Of a stretch of 64,000 nucleotides of DNA, positions 45,215 to 57,119 are shown piece by piece. Under the pieces are notes generated by a model that saw only the letters and a list, made by a program, of their open reading frames with translations, did no database searches and had not been told where the DNA came from. A program made the position numbers and the translations under genes. Numbering within the stretch: the first letter of the stretch is position 1; the number at the start of each line of letters is the position of its first letter. Source of the stretch: Deroplatys truncata (lineage: Eukaryota > Arthropoda > Insecta > Mantodea > Mantidae); contig CM060987.1 of the NCBI GenBank assembly GCA_030765065.1, positions 73,418,557-73,482,556 on the forward strand, read 5' to 3'.

Positions 45215-45335
45215 TTTCCTATATGAAGATTGTCTTTCTTATAGGATTTACGAGTTATATAAAATTACTGAGAATGAAAAGAAGTTCCCGCCATATTTAA
45301 AGAAAATTCAAGATATACAGGTCAATTCTGACAAG
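45215..45335 (-). repeat. ACTT-repeat fragment (minus)
   Basis: The minus strand matches the segment TGTATATCTTGAATTTTC ... TTTTCATTCT ... TATATAACTCGTAAATC ... AAGAAAGACA of the repeat. It is isolated and diverged, adjacent to the larger minus copy. Confidence 0.5.
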
Positions 45336-45831
45336 TACACCGAATATTTCAGAGGCCGCTAACCAGTAGCTGGGTTCCCCTGTAGCCCAGCTGGCTACCG
45401 CGGCATGAAAGGAAGTATATTGTGAAATACACGGCGCTCACTGTTTACATAAGGTGCTGGAATTGTTGGCATCCGCAAATATGACAATTTCCTTTGACTC
45501 AGTGCAATTTGTCTCCAATTAACAAAATTTCATGACGCGCGACGGCTCATACGGAACATGAAAGTAAGTAGTTTATTTCAAGTTTTAATGATAAGAGTTA
45601 CTATGGATAACGCATGATCAGCCCGCTCCCACCACCTCTCGCCTGGTGACTTTTATCTGTAGAGGGAAGCTTAAAGATTGAAATTAAGCATTAGCAATAA
45701 CATTTCATTTATTTCTAAAGATAAACTCAGCCGAGTGAATGACATTTTATCCCCAGACGTCAGCAGCACACACAAGCCGAGGAACAACATTTCTAGTACC
45801 TTCTGTAAGAGTAAAGTACCGTACATTTCAA

Positions 45832-46225
45832 CTGAGCGAGATGGCTCAGGCGATTACGTCTGTGGCCCGCATTCGGGAGGTCCAGGGATCGATCCCCGAC
45901 GACCGCCCACTCTGGCTCATGGGTTTTTCGTGGTTTCTCCGGGTCGCCAGGCGAATGCTGGGGTAGTTCATCTTCTACCACGACTCTCCTTCCTCTCATT
46001 TCCTGTACCCATCATCTTCCTTGCCATCCGTTTCAGGTATGTAGGACCACGTGACGGTATTTTGTGGGTTGCGGCTGGGCGGTGGCTTACGCTCTGTAAA
46101 GTTTCTTCCCTGGCGTCGCTGCGCTAACGCTCAGTTACGTCTCTACTCAGCGTGGGGCTCCGCTCCTGGGGACCTTGTGGGCAGGACCTCCCAGGGGTCG
46201 CGTTGGAAGCAAAAAGGAGCGACTA
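45832..46225 (+). repeat. SINE-B copy
   Basis: The head GAGCGAGATGGCTCAGGCG carries an A box and GGGATCGATCCCCGAC a B-box-like sequence. The body has TTTTTCGTGGTTTCTCCGGG, GCCAGGCGAATGCTGGGG and a GC-rich 3' part with no close match in the other copies. It abuts the left inverted repeat of the IS630-type element. Related copies lie at 50688 and, on the minus strand, 60916-61505. Confidence 0.7.
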
Positions 46226-47790
46226 CTGTCTGTGACTCAGGAGTTTAGCTTTGTCCTTGAGGTTGACGTAAGCGAACCTGAGAGAGGGTTGTGTTATTCT
46301 TTCCTATCGCTTTATTGCTTACACCCTGTTCCAAAGGTACTTATCCTTTCTTTCCGCGACAACAAATATTAGGCGAAGTAACATCAATATTACATTATTA
46401 CCGTATCAAACAAAACAATTATGATCATAATTTCAATAAGTGAACTTGTAAAGCGTGTATACATGTAAAACAGTATATTTACGACACTATACATGTGGAA
46501 TATTATTTTACTAACCGCATTAATCCAAAGGGTATGCAAGATCGATGCAGATGATTCGGAGTCCGAGTCATCGGATGATATACCTTCTTGCTCATCAGAA
46601 GAACTGTCGTTTGCATTTGAAATAATAATCTGATCGATCACATCAGAAACCACACGATCCATGGACAGTAAGCATCTTCTAATTTTCTAACATGCCGGTG
46701 ATATCCTACCCAGTGTTCTGCAGGTACCGCAGAGATTCCTTCGTTGGTTAAACTCAATAAACGAAATAACGAAAATTCCCCAGTAACGTTGCGCTCCCTT
46801 ATGAAGTGCTTTACTGTCGCCCATGCAACCTCAATGGGATTAAGATCGCAATTGTAAGGCGGCAGATACAGAGTGGAGTGTCCATGTGCATTAAGGATGC
46901 GGTCAATCTTAAATAACTTTTCTCTTGGTCAATGAGTGTTTCCTACACTACCATCAGTAAGCACCCCTGTGATCCCATCAGCTTGCCAACATTTCTTGAA
47001 TGTTAAATTATTGTCCATCCACATTTCATCCAAATAAACGATATCCCTGCCTTGACTTCGGTATTCCCCTAGCTCAGCCAAGTATTTGCATCTCCATTCA
47101 ACAATTCTTGGCTTTTCGATTAAGATTGTTCGCTTTCCTCGGCACTTGCGACATATAAATCCCAATTTCCGAATAACTCTCCTTAACTCTCCCCCCAAGG
47201 ACATTGTATCTTACTTCTAACTACAGGAGTAACTTTCTGCATGTCGGAACTATCTTTTTATTGACGTAGAAGTCCATTATTGTCCGCTTAATGAGCACAT
47301 GTCGAAATCGCCTATATTTATATTTCGTTCTGGATTTGGAGGTCTTATCTTGCCTGCAGTGCGTAAAGGGCTTCCTTCTGTTCTCTTCGCAATTTCTTGT
47401 CTTATATTCTTAATTGTTCCCACAGACACATCGCACTAGTTGCCTGTTCTCTCATCCCTCGCGAAATCGGTAGAATTAGTTGTTTCTGCTCTGCTTCCTT
47501 TTTGCATTGCTCGTTTACATGGTTTATTATTTCGCGAGCCTCGCTATGAATGGTTTTTCCCTTTTTCCGAAAGTTAGCCATTTCACTAATGGATTATATT
47601 AATTTGACACTCGCAATACAACGCGTTTTAACACTGTAGCATCCTCTGACACTGCCTGCAGTAAGACTGCACTTGTTGAGAATATTTTTGAACTGTTGGT
47701 GTTGCACTATCTACACCTTACGCAAGAAGCTCCCAGTCCACTGCACGCTTGCAGTTCAAGGACAAAGTCAATCTCCTGAGTCACTGACAG
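46226..47790 (-). mobile_element. IS630/Tc1-superfamily DNA transposon, 1565 bp, internally deleted
   Basis: TA on both sides (46224-46225, 47791-47792). Terminal inverted repeats start CTGTCtGTGACTCAGGAG and, from the other end, CTGTCaGTGACTCAGGAG; 31 of the first 35 bases match, ending CTTTGTCCTTGA. The transposase reads from right to left and occupies the middle. This is a complete insertion by its ends, although its gene is broken. Confidence 0.88.
46390..47581 (-). pseudogene. IS630-type transposase relic with central deletion
   Basis: Starts MANFRKKGKTIHSEAREIIN (ATG at 47581), an N-terminal HTH region continuing to RGMREQATS, then frameshifts. 47204-46929 is a clean 91-codon frame with KCRGKRTILIEKPRIVEWR and IVYLDEMWMD (first catalytic Asp). 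It then jumps to FKIDRILNAHGHSTLYLPPY with NCDLNPIEVAW (Glu), skipping the VIDNASYH-type middle Asp region: about 100 residues are deleted. A frameshift separates the C-terminal acidic tail (Asp/Ser/Glu-rich, 46662-46540). Confidence 0.82.
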
Positions 47791-47799
47791 TAGCATGCG

Positions 47800-49200
47800 T
47801 GCGGTGCTCTGCCCCGGTTCCAGGAGTGCCTCCGTGATAAGCACCTTTGTCTTACCGAATATGATTTCTTTCGTATCGAACCACCACTCCAGCGCCGATC
47901 AAGCTCGGCTTGGGCAGGCTCTGCTGCCGGCTGCACCCTCTGAATTGTTCGGGGTTCATGCCAAAATTGGCCCTGTAATTTTAATTTGCCATGCCAATAT
48001 TACTAATTTCTTATAATTTAATCAAAATATGTACAATTGTTTATCAGACTATGAAAAAAGTTTGTAGAAAAATCGTGTTTTGAATGCTTAAAAACTTGCG
48101 TGGTTTAAAATATTAAATTAGATATTTACTCGAATTAGTATTTTCGAGTTATAATTTTCCAAACAAACTGAAATTGCTCCTTCTGGATTTTATGGTCCCT
48201 CTTAATGCTAATTACTGGTGAAGTCCCGATGTCTGCTTTATTATCGAATACAAATGCTTCCACTACTTTGGTTACGGTATAAAGAATTCGGCATTAAGGT
48301 AATGCTTCTGTGAAATTTTGAAAATCCATAGTATATAAGAAATCTTGTTGAAATTTGTGGAACTTATTACGTGTAAGAACAGTAATGTTTTTATCATACT
48401 TCAGAATTCTAGCTTCATGATTATTTAAATTTTAATTTATTGTGTAGGTTCATTGTTCGTTATAAATGTTCTACACGATACACCAATTATTCAGGTTTTA
48501 CATTAAATGAGTTTACAAAAAGATCCATTATATAATATTTTAATATTAACCCATGATTATTGTACAAAAGATATTAATTCTTGTACTCTGCAAACCTCTT
48601 TATTTATCAAAAGTTTAATCATTTGTTTCTCAAAATTTTAGGATTATTTTTAAAAATTGTATGGTCATTTTAATGTACTTCTGAGAAGCAGTACAAAAAT
48701 GTTGAAACAAATTAGTAAACAATTCCAGCGTATGGGACATTTTGATTATGCAGAAATTTAAAAACATTTACGAAAAAAGAAAATTTAAATTTGAGAATGC
48801 ATATAAATAAGAGTGCGCCTGTCCGTCTATAGCTTCATTTAATTGATAGTTTAAATGAGCCAAGTTGAAAAAACTATATGTTTTCTTAAAGTTCAGAATT
48901 CATATTATTTTATAATGAAAAAGTAGAAATGTTTAATTTTTCACAATGTTTTTATCAATTCACAATGCATAACCTCAACAGTCAAGAGATAAAATATGCA
49001 TGTGTGGTGTAAAATCTACAAGCAAGAAACGCGTTACTGCTTTGTAAACTCTAAATTTCATACTGAAAAAGGGGGAAGGCCCTGATTTTTTTAAGGACAA
49101 AGAAGAGAATCCATTTAGATAACCCTGAAGGCAAAAACGTGAACATATATATTCTATCCTACCTCCATTTACAGCACTGCCTCACAGATGCCTAGTGGTT
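47800..49200. other. no recognised feature
   Basis: 47795-47960 is GC-richer with a 73-codon frame and no known match. 48000-49200 is very AT-rich and featureless. Confidence 0.4.
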
Positions 49201-49715
49201 AAAGTTTGCTGGAATCCTTACCACAACTTACACACAAGGGAAATGTGGTTGTTTTTCTTTAATAAAATGTCATGCTCTCTATACAACATGTAACGTCGTG
49301 TGTCATTGCAGCATTGCAGCTGTAGCTCTGCAGAATGTTCAACCTGCACTATCATTCTGTTGACCTGAAGTTCAACCACGTTTTGTTTTGTTTTGTTTAA
49401 ACACACTGTTACCTTAATTAATTATCACGTTAGATTCGCTTGCGCAGTTTTTCATTTTCCAGAAATTCACGACATAAATGGCGACCGAGGTATGAGGAGA
49501 TTTGTAAGATTTAATTACGTCAAGACTGGGTTTGTAGGCCCTTCAAACCAAAAGCGACTACTTAATTTTAATTTTGGAGGTGCTGCTTATTATGCTAACA
49601 AAAATGCCTTAGTGTTTACTGTAGTATTATGTTTGTTTAGACAAATTAGCTAATGTCTGGATAGACTGCAATTTACGATCATCGTCATCATTAGCATTAT
49701 ATCACGTGAAGCACT
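49200..49715. other. unassigned
   Basis: An 86-codon plus-strand frame (49393-49653) has a mixed composition but no recognisable domain. Confidence 0.3.
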
Positions 49716-49726
49716 TGCCCCTATGT

Positions 49727-50669
49727 ATTTTTTCTGTCTCTACTACTAGAGGAAGTATTGTATTCCACACAAAAATTTCAGATATGTATTTTACAAAACG
49801 TTACACATTTTAACGTCTTTGATTAGAAAAACTAAGCTTCCTAGAAAAAGTCTGTGTGTCACGACTTTGATTAAAATACAATATATCATATTTGTTTCTG
49901 CAAAAAGCCTATATAGTCCTCTTCATTCATAATGCATTGAATATAATTTTGTATAACTGGTGAATTGTTAGAGATAGACGAAATCCTAATGCAAAAAAAT
50001 GTACATCTCGTTAAAGGATACCATTCATGTCAATTAATTTGTTGTGGAATTGACCACTTCAGAGATATTCTATGTTATTGGTTTTAACTTTCAAATACTT
50101 TATATTTTTTGAAGCGTTTCTGCAAGGTTTCTTCCTTTTTATTTTCTCGTGATGATGCTCAGAGTGAAATTTCAAAACCATTACCTAAAGATCCGCATTT
50201 TAAAGTTCTGATTATCGTTTCCGCTTACGTTTCTTTTTATCTCCCTCCCCCTCTCTGTCTCTCTTTCTTTTATAATAGTTTAACATCCTTTAACCGGCTT
50301 GATCATATCGGACGATGAAAATGAAATTGGTGAAATGAAATTCAAATGAGCCCGGGGTTCATAGAGCTTCAAGTTACCCGACATTCGCCTTTTCAGGATA
50401 AGGGAAAACGCTGGAAGAAACCTTATCCGGGTAACTCACCCTAATCGTCATTCGAAGTAGGGACCTCTTGCATGTAAGGCGGACAGCTAACCCCACTCCA
50501 CGGAGGTAGGCTCCTTTAGCTACCTTATCTCCTTTGTGCCTGCAATAAGATGTGTAGTAAAAGGATTTCTGCAAAAGTTTATTTGGATTAACAAAAACTA
50601 TATAGAAGGATAGTTCGCAAAAGATTGGTAAGAGAAAGCCATGTGAATTGAACACAGATTTATCTAAAA
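49727..50669 (+). repeat. ACTT-repeat, old copy interrupted by SINE-D
   Basis: Starts CTGTCTCTACTACTAGAGGA with GTATTGTATTCCACACAAAA, has lost the microsatellite, and continues to TCAAATACTTTATATTTTTT near 50110. After the SINE it resumes at about 50517 (AGCTACCTTATCTCCTTTGT) and ends AAGAGAAAGCCATGTGAATT then GAACACAGATTT. Confidence 0.65.
50285..50515 (-). repeat. SINE-D copy (minus)
   Basis: The minus strand begins CCTACCTCCGTGGAGTGGGG (A-box-like), TGCAAGAGGTCCCTACTTCG, GAGTTACCCGGATAAGG, TTATCCTGAAAAGGCGAATG and CGGGTAACTTGAAGCTC, ending TTTCATTTTCATCGTCCGAT. The same body is found, split, at 9640-10110. Confidence 0.7.
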
Positions 50670-50687
50670 TTGTTACCTGCTAAGCAA

Positions 50688-51070
50688 TCGAGCGAGATGG
50701 TTCCGCAGTAACTTGTGAAGTTCGCATTCAGAAGATTCCGAGTTCGATTCACATCGATCGTCCACTCTGACGTTGTGTTTTTCGTGGTTTCCCTAGTCGG
50801 TAGGCGAATGCTGGGGTAGTCTATCATCTACCACGATTTTCTTTCCATAATTTCCCTTTCATTAGGTTTCCTTCTCATGTTTTAGATCTGCTTCTAGATT
50901 TCGTGACATAGGGCGGTACCGTACAGATGGCGCAAAATTTTTAGTATTCTCCGTGGACACTAGAGTGCTGCTTTGTTTTACGGGTCGTTCATCGCCCTCT
51001 CTGGGCAGCTCCAGTACTGGGTGGATCTTGCAACCAGGAAATTTTAGAGATTTCTTTAGTGGACTGTCTT
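50688..51070 (+). repeat. SINE-B copy
   Basis: ATCGAGCGAGATGGTTCCGC head, GAGTTCGATTCACATCG B-box region, TTTTTCGTGGTTTCCC and GTAGGCGAATGCTGGGG body. It begins about 20 bp after the terminus of the interrupted ACTT-repeat. Confidence 0.7.
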
Positions 51071-51499
51071 CCTGCGGCCTGTAGCCTCCTGTGGTTACTT
51101 CACTTCAACGCTTCTACCTAGGGGTAATAGCCGCAGTGTGCGAGGTGTCCATATCTGTTGTATTCCTTATACCTACTAATTATGTGCTTAGGTCCACTTT
51201 CATCTTATGTTCTACCTTTAATTTACTTGTTCGGATAGACAAAGTTGATAGGTAGACATTAAGTGAAAAAGGAATTTAAGGGACAAAAAATTCTATTTCA
51301 GAAACATATACTTTGGTGTTCCCAAATGGCACATCGGCGTTTAGGAATATCTTATAAGTATTTATGAGTCTATGTTACCATAATATGGCCATCATTCCTC
51401 CAAAATGGTTATTAGGACAGAACCGACACATGTTTCCAAGTATGTATATCGTTTTCAAGTACCTACGTACTAGATATTTTATAACATGGCAATTAAGGC

Positions 51500-52230
51500 G
51501 GTAAGAGTGATTCTGACAGTAGTCGGAAGATCCTGAGTTGTTATAAATGTAATTTCTGTTGTGCCTTCTCCTTTAGAAGTTGAAATATGCTTCGATAATT
51601 TCTTCAGTTTATATGACTTGCTGATGGAATTGAAGGAAAAGAATTTCAGAGACACAAGAACTGCACAAGATCGAATCGTCAGAAAATGCCCTGACTCCTT
51701 CAAATATTCTTGATGAGAGGGGTGATATGATGGTGTAAGTGGAATAATAATGCTGTAATAATTCTGCCTCAAACCATCAAACAGATATGCCAATGAGAAA
51801 TACAAAGCTATGTTCTAGAAAATCTAAAGAGAGGGTTGATGTTCCTGAGACAAACATCGTGAGGAATTAGTGTGGGAATGGGTAGTGTAAATGTTCTCGA
51901 CTGCCTCTTGTCAAATTATCATCCTCAACTACTAAGTAAGAAGAGGTGGTGGAATCTCTGAAATGGTTTCAACATGGCAGTTGTTAGCCCTTAGCAAATC
52001 CATCGTGAGCTACAGGGTAAGAACGCTAAAGAACGACTGGAGTTAGGGGACAAGTAACAATGAAGACTCAATCAACAGTACCTACTAGATCAGCCCCAAA
52101 GGCAAATATAGCTGCTCAATTAGAAAGACTGATGCTCATTATTTGGTTGAATGCAAACAAGGCAGATGGGCAGTGCGTAAGAGCGAGAGTGTGAAGAGCA
52201 CCTAATATCAAGGGTGGTTAAAGTATTAGT
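51500..52230 (+). pseudogene. piggyBac-family transposase relic
   Basis: Broken frames on the plus strand in the expected order: CFDNFFSLYDLLMELKEKNF with a catalytic Asp (FDN), CPDSF..., VDVPETNIVRN, LLSNYHPQLLSKKRWWNLF (the conserved RGKKWW region), GSC-type strings, GQVTM, APKANIAAQLERL and AHYLVECKQGR, the start of the Cys-rich C-terminal finger, whose cysteines are mostly lost. Multiple stops and frameshifts. The N-terminal half is not visible. Confidence 0.65.
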
Positions 52231-52519
52231 TGTTTAAAATGTGTTCAAGGCAATAATTATATACGTTAAATGTCTTAAATTTAATTGTCAGCACTCTGGT
52301 GTAGTTCATCAGGCTTTATTCTACCTAAATATAATTCAATTTCATTTCAAACTATGTGCTAGACAATTTATGAAGACAAATTCATTATCTTTTTGGATAT
52401 TATTACAATTAATCAAATTATGTATTAAAGACAATTTTCTCTAAATTTTTCAGTTCATCAGTCAATGTTCCCAAATGGAACAAGAAAAACATCGAGTATA
52501 ATAATTTTCTAAAAATCTA

Positions 52520-52990
52520 ATTATTGTATGGATGTATTTCCTATTTCCAGTAAAGAAAAGCACCAAAGTTCTCAAACTTTCTTATAGGATCTGAATTCAG
52601 CAGATAAAAGGTTGTAAGGTCACCTTGTTTAAGTTCTTGGACCACAGTAATTTTATAGGGCTTAACTTAACCAACTTTGTAGCCGTTTGAACAGAGGCAT
52701 AGGAAATTTCCATTTGCTGGGAAAGACGTCGAACTTATTTTCTAAGAGGCCTTTCCAGAGCGTGTCCGATGTAATCTAGAGTTTCTTCTGTGAGTACTGT
52801 ACGTGGTTTCTTATGTTTCTTATCAAGAAGACTTCCCGTTTCGCGTAATTTATTTAGTCATCTATGAATCGTAATTCGACCTGGAACTTGAACATCAGGA
52901 AATCCCTCTTGATATAATCTCCTTACGACACACAGATTCTGCACGGACGTATGCCACGTTTGCAAGAGTTCAACTCACACTGAAGCTTTG
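52520..52990 (-). pseudogene. Tc1/mariner-superfamily transposase N-terminal relic
   Basis: The minus strand reads LYQEGFPDVQVPGRITIHR, LNKLRETGSLLDKKHKKPRT, VLTEETLDYIGHALERPLRK, RRLSQQMEISYASVQTATKL and VKLSPIKLLWSKNLNK: two helix-turn-helix modules and linker of a transposase common in insects, related to the 32.5-kb relic. The DDE domain is missing. Only a few stops interrupt 150 codons. Confidence 0.65.
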
Positions 52991-52999
52991 CGCTTCACC

Positions 53000-54605
53000 G
53001 CCGGCCAGCTAAGACCCGTGAAACCTGTTCTGCTCTATGCTGATCACCCAGTACCCAAAATGGGTGCTATACAGTCATGCCACACAAGAAATGCTGGAAT
53101 AAATTACGCCTGTACGCTTCATAATTTATGCATAATACAGTGCTTCTCCTTCACATGTGACCATCGCACGGCTACTCGCGTGCCAGGCGCTGCAGCTCGG
53201 ACTCCCGCCAAACAGTCATAATATCCCCTCAACAGCTTCAAGTTCTAATATTTACAGCTAAATTACAATAATAATAAAAACATAACTTATCATAAGAGGT
53301 GTTAGTAAGGTTGTCCTTCTCTATCGCATATTTCGGGCATCTTCTTAGAAAATTGCCATTTACTTGAGAGTTCAATATCCGAAATTGAGCGAATTTCTCG
53401 TTTTAGAAATGAACTACTTTATTTCGTGGATGAACTGACTCATTTGAGTTAATCGCCATAAACGTGAGGCTGAGTGAAGCGTTTGGCATGAATGAATTGA
53501 TTCGACTGATTACTACATCCAAGACAAGCGTACGCCCAGATCCATGCACGCTCCATCACCGATATACAAATGCACAGTGTAGCAAGCAGAGGGCAGAACT
53601 TAGTCGTTCATCTCTATTCTGGTGGGACTTAGGGATGAAAATAATGGAAATCTAGAAAAAGGTTAATTACCAGAGTATAGTCATCAATGATCAGGTTGGC
53701 ATGACCTCTCTTCTTCTATCTTATACATTTCATCATTTATTTGATGACATGAGTTTTGTTTTCAGTTCCATTACCCATTACCTCATTTAGACATAGATGA
53801 TGAACGCACATTATATTTAAAATTTCGAATGTATATTACATCGAAACATAGTTCTTGAGAACCTCTGAATAAAAGATCAATTTGTATCTTATGAAACGTT
53901 TAATTGAGAGAGGAAAAGAGCTTATACCAATGTATGAAAGGTGTTACAAATACCAAATGTTGTATTTAGACATTCCGAATTCGCTCGAAGATGTAATCAA
54001 AGATTTTACAGAATTTTCCATGCACGCCTCAGGGAGGCCAAAAATACCAACCTACATGGTAATTTTCACATTTTAATAGAAATGTATATGAAGTCGTATA
54101 CATCAACACAATGAATTAATACAAATACGTATAGGATAATATACAGGGTTGACATTTAAGTTGAGACTGTACAGTATCTCCAAAACTAAGCGATGTCGAA
54201 AGAAATGTCTTGAATAACAGTTGCTTGATATTATGGGGGAAAGTAAAGTCCATTAGTCACGTTTTATTTGGAGGACGTTGTGATGGTCATTTTAGGGTCA
54301 ATTTAATTCTTTTAAAGACATTGTTTGGCATCCTGAGAGTTATGCACATTGTGAGTGGACTAACTGCGTCTGATATCTTTAAAAAGCATTAATGGCATTA
54401 CTCCACAGTCCACCGTTCACGATTTAATTGCGTCAATTGTTTCATAGTTCTCACAGGCGCTTGCAGTTCTTGGCTAATTCGACATCGATTATCTGTCTAA
54501 TTGTGTTAGGGAGCTTCGCCTAGTCTCGGCACTCTATTTCACTGTCTGGACTAATAAGTACTGTAAAAGGTTGTTGTTCCGAAGATCACAAATTCGAGCC
54601 CTCTC
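53000..54605. other. no recognised gene
   Basis: Short unassigned frames (at most 77 codons). TATACAGGGTTGACATTTAA at about 54141 resembles a DNA-transposon end like that at 14312, but no partner was found. Confidence 0.35.
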
Positions 54606-54614
54606 GAGCCTTTT

Positions 54615-54729
54615 ACTTTCTCTACTACCTATCTATATTAGGCAAGAGGAATTATTGTATGTCGACCAAAAATTTGATCAAGATTTCACTGAAAATACAC
54701 GTTTAGAGACCTTAAAAGAAAGCATTTTT
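54615..54729 (+). repeat. ACTT-repeat, first ~115 bp only
   Basis: ACTTTCTCTACTACCTATCT through GTATGTCGACCAAAAATTTG to AGCATTTTT, where a second copy begins directly at the T-run. Confidence 0.75.
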
Positions 54730-54865
54730 ACTTTCTCTACTAGTACAATAAGTAGGGGATGTATTGTATTCCACTCAAAAAGTCAATATCGAGATTTCAC
54801 CGTAAATACATGTTTTGAGACGCTTGAAACCAAAAAAGGCATTTTGGAAAAGGTTTCGACGTCTA
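54730..54865 (+). repeat. ACTT-repeat, 5' fragment
   Basis: ACTTTCTCTACTAGTACAAT, GTATTGTATTCCACTC, CGAGATTTCACCG and AAAAAAGGCATTTTGG; truncated before the microsatellite. Confidence 0.75.
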
Positions 54866-54869
54866 TCTG

Positions 54870-55290
54870 CCAGGTTCTTAAACACCACAATTAACGACAT
54901 AGGTATGCCGGGCCAACTCGCAGCCATCTGAGGCAAACCCTGGCCAAAGTAAAGCCAAAACCATTTGAACATCGGTTTCAATGAAGCCACACGAGGAAGC
55001 GATGATAATTAAGACTTTTCGAATTAATCTCAAAATACATTAATTTGCGAAACTATGCCATTGACGAGTTACAATAGAAAAGAACTTCATGTTTCTCTTT
55101 GACTGCTTCAGAACAATGTGCCATTAAATGTTAGCCATAATATTATGAAACAAACAACTCTGCTTATGCAACGGTGCTATGAATTAATTTCGTAAAGCTA
55201 ATTGCCTTTCTGAATATCGTTTCAGATTTGCAACATAAAAATGTAGGTAAAACATAAAATAATTATCAATGATCCTGACTTCTATATACT
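54870..55290. other. no recognised feature
   Basis: Spacer between the ACTT-repeat fragments and SINE-A copy 6. Confidence 0.35.
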
Positions 55291-55309
55291 ACAACGTTAC
55301 ACAATCGTC

Positions 55310-55593
55310 GTCCTCCGTGGTTTAGTGATACCATGCTAGCCTCCAGTTCCCAACTTCACGGGTTCAAACCCGACGGAGGGCGATGAATTTTTTTCGGGCA
55401 TAAAAATCCTTAGCATGGCTTCTTTCAGAAGGGAAGAAAAGCCGGTGGACCCGTATTGTAGATTTACGGCACGTAAAAGAACCTCAAGCCTGATAAAGAG
55501 GCCTCTAAGAAAACTTTCCGGGCTTTCACACGCAATATAGAATGGGACGCTAAGAACCATAGCAATTAAAGAGCGTCCAGAAATAATAAAAGA
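55310..55593 (+). repeat. SINE-A copy 6
   Basis: GTCCTCCGTGGTTTAGTG head, GGGTTCAAACCC B box intact, the standard body, and a CCAGAAATAATAAAAG tail. The near-perfect 12-bp TSD is AACGTTACACAA (55293-55304) and AACGTTTCACAA (55594-55605). Confidence 0.9.
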
Positions 55594-55609
55594 AACGTTT
55601 CACAACAAA

Positions 55610-57110
55610 GTAATAAAACAGATCGTACATCTATTCTTCACAGTACAAGTGCGGAAAAGGGATAGAAATATATTTTTACATTTCAGAGTTCTTATTTCTC
55701 AGAGGTCTGAAAAGCTGAATGACTAAAAGAAGATAAAATGGACCGTTTATCTTGTTGGGGAACAGCTTTAAACGAATTTATATACATTTCGAAGTAATAT
55801 AGTGATGGCATGTATTGTTTTTGTAGGAAGCACAGAGGAATGCAGCACCAATCCCAGACAAGAATATTAATACCCTCATAAGGTTGCCTTGGTAACCCCG
55901 ATTTTGGCCCGAGGTTCGGCAGAGGGAGGGGTGAGGAACGGCACAAAGGAAGCAGCTACGCGCGCAGCACTTCCTACGGAATCTTCTTGGTTGATAAAAT
56001 GATCGGAATCTCATAGCTACATACTTTATTTATATAACATTCACAGCTTCCGCTAGGAATCATGACTTCCCTTGCATGTTTCGTAAATTCCTTTTAGTCA
56101 TCCCACAATTCTTGGTATTAACGCGAACTACGAAACATAGTTAAAGAGAATGAGACATTTTGTTTCATTACCAGCACCTCAAACTCATGACATTTCATTA
56201 AAAAGTCTGAGATCATTTTGAGAAAATAAAAAATAACAAACTTGTTCCAATAATTTATTGAAGACTTGTCTCTAATCTTTAGAAGATGGCGACTTAAATA
56301 CGAGACGAAATAGTAGTTCTGTGATCTTTTAGATTCTAGCTGCTCAAAGGCAGACGAACAAAATACATACATATGCACGCATGCTTCTATTCTTTACTCC
56401 ATTTATTTAAATTTTTTGTTCATAAAGACAGAGCAAATAGAGGAAAGAAACATTAATTTTTCCTTACCAGACGTAAACGTGATTTGAGCGTAAAGGCTAT
56501 AATACATAACGGTATCCTCTTATCACATTTAGATTCTCTTTCTGACGTGCAAATATGCAACAATCGGCCAAGAGACAATTTAGAAATAAATCGATAATCT
56601 GATGTCACCTGTTGCTTATGAGTAAACGCTGTTAAAAGACACTATTTCGGCGCATTTTTAACAGTTTTATTAATTGGACAGATTTATGGTTTTATCCTGT
56701 TTGGTAAAATAACAAAACCATATCACAGCCGGTGCTCAATAACTTAAACGCGTTATGTGTGTTGTTCCAGAGGACAACACGTGATTTAATGATAACATAA
56801 ACTCGCAAACACATTCAAAGACACAGAGGTTTGATTACAACCTTTTAAGATTTCTTTTCAGTTGACTATATGTCTTTAAAAAGTTTGTTTATTATTGTTA
56901 TCATTTTATTATTATTATTATTGTAATGACTATTATTGTATTATTCTGAAGCCGAAATTATGAAGTCAATAATTATCATAATAATCTGAGAAGGATAGTG
57001 ATATAAAATAAATAATAAAATATTTAATTTCAGTGTCTGTATAAAAAAGAGAAGCATTGGGAAAATTGTTGACTGTTAAAAGCGACAGAAAGACCAGACA
57101 GGCACAGTTT
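55610..57110. other. no recognised feature
   Basis: Frames of 61-86 codons are unassigned. AT-rich with a TTA-rich stretch near 56900. Confidence 0.35.
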
Positions 57111-57119
57111 AGCTAATTA

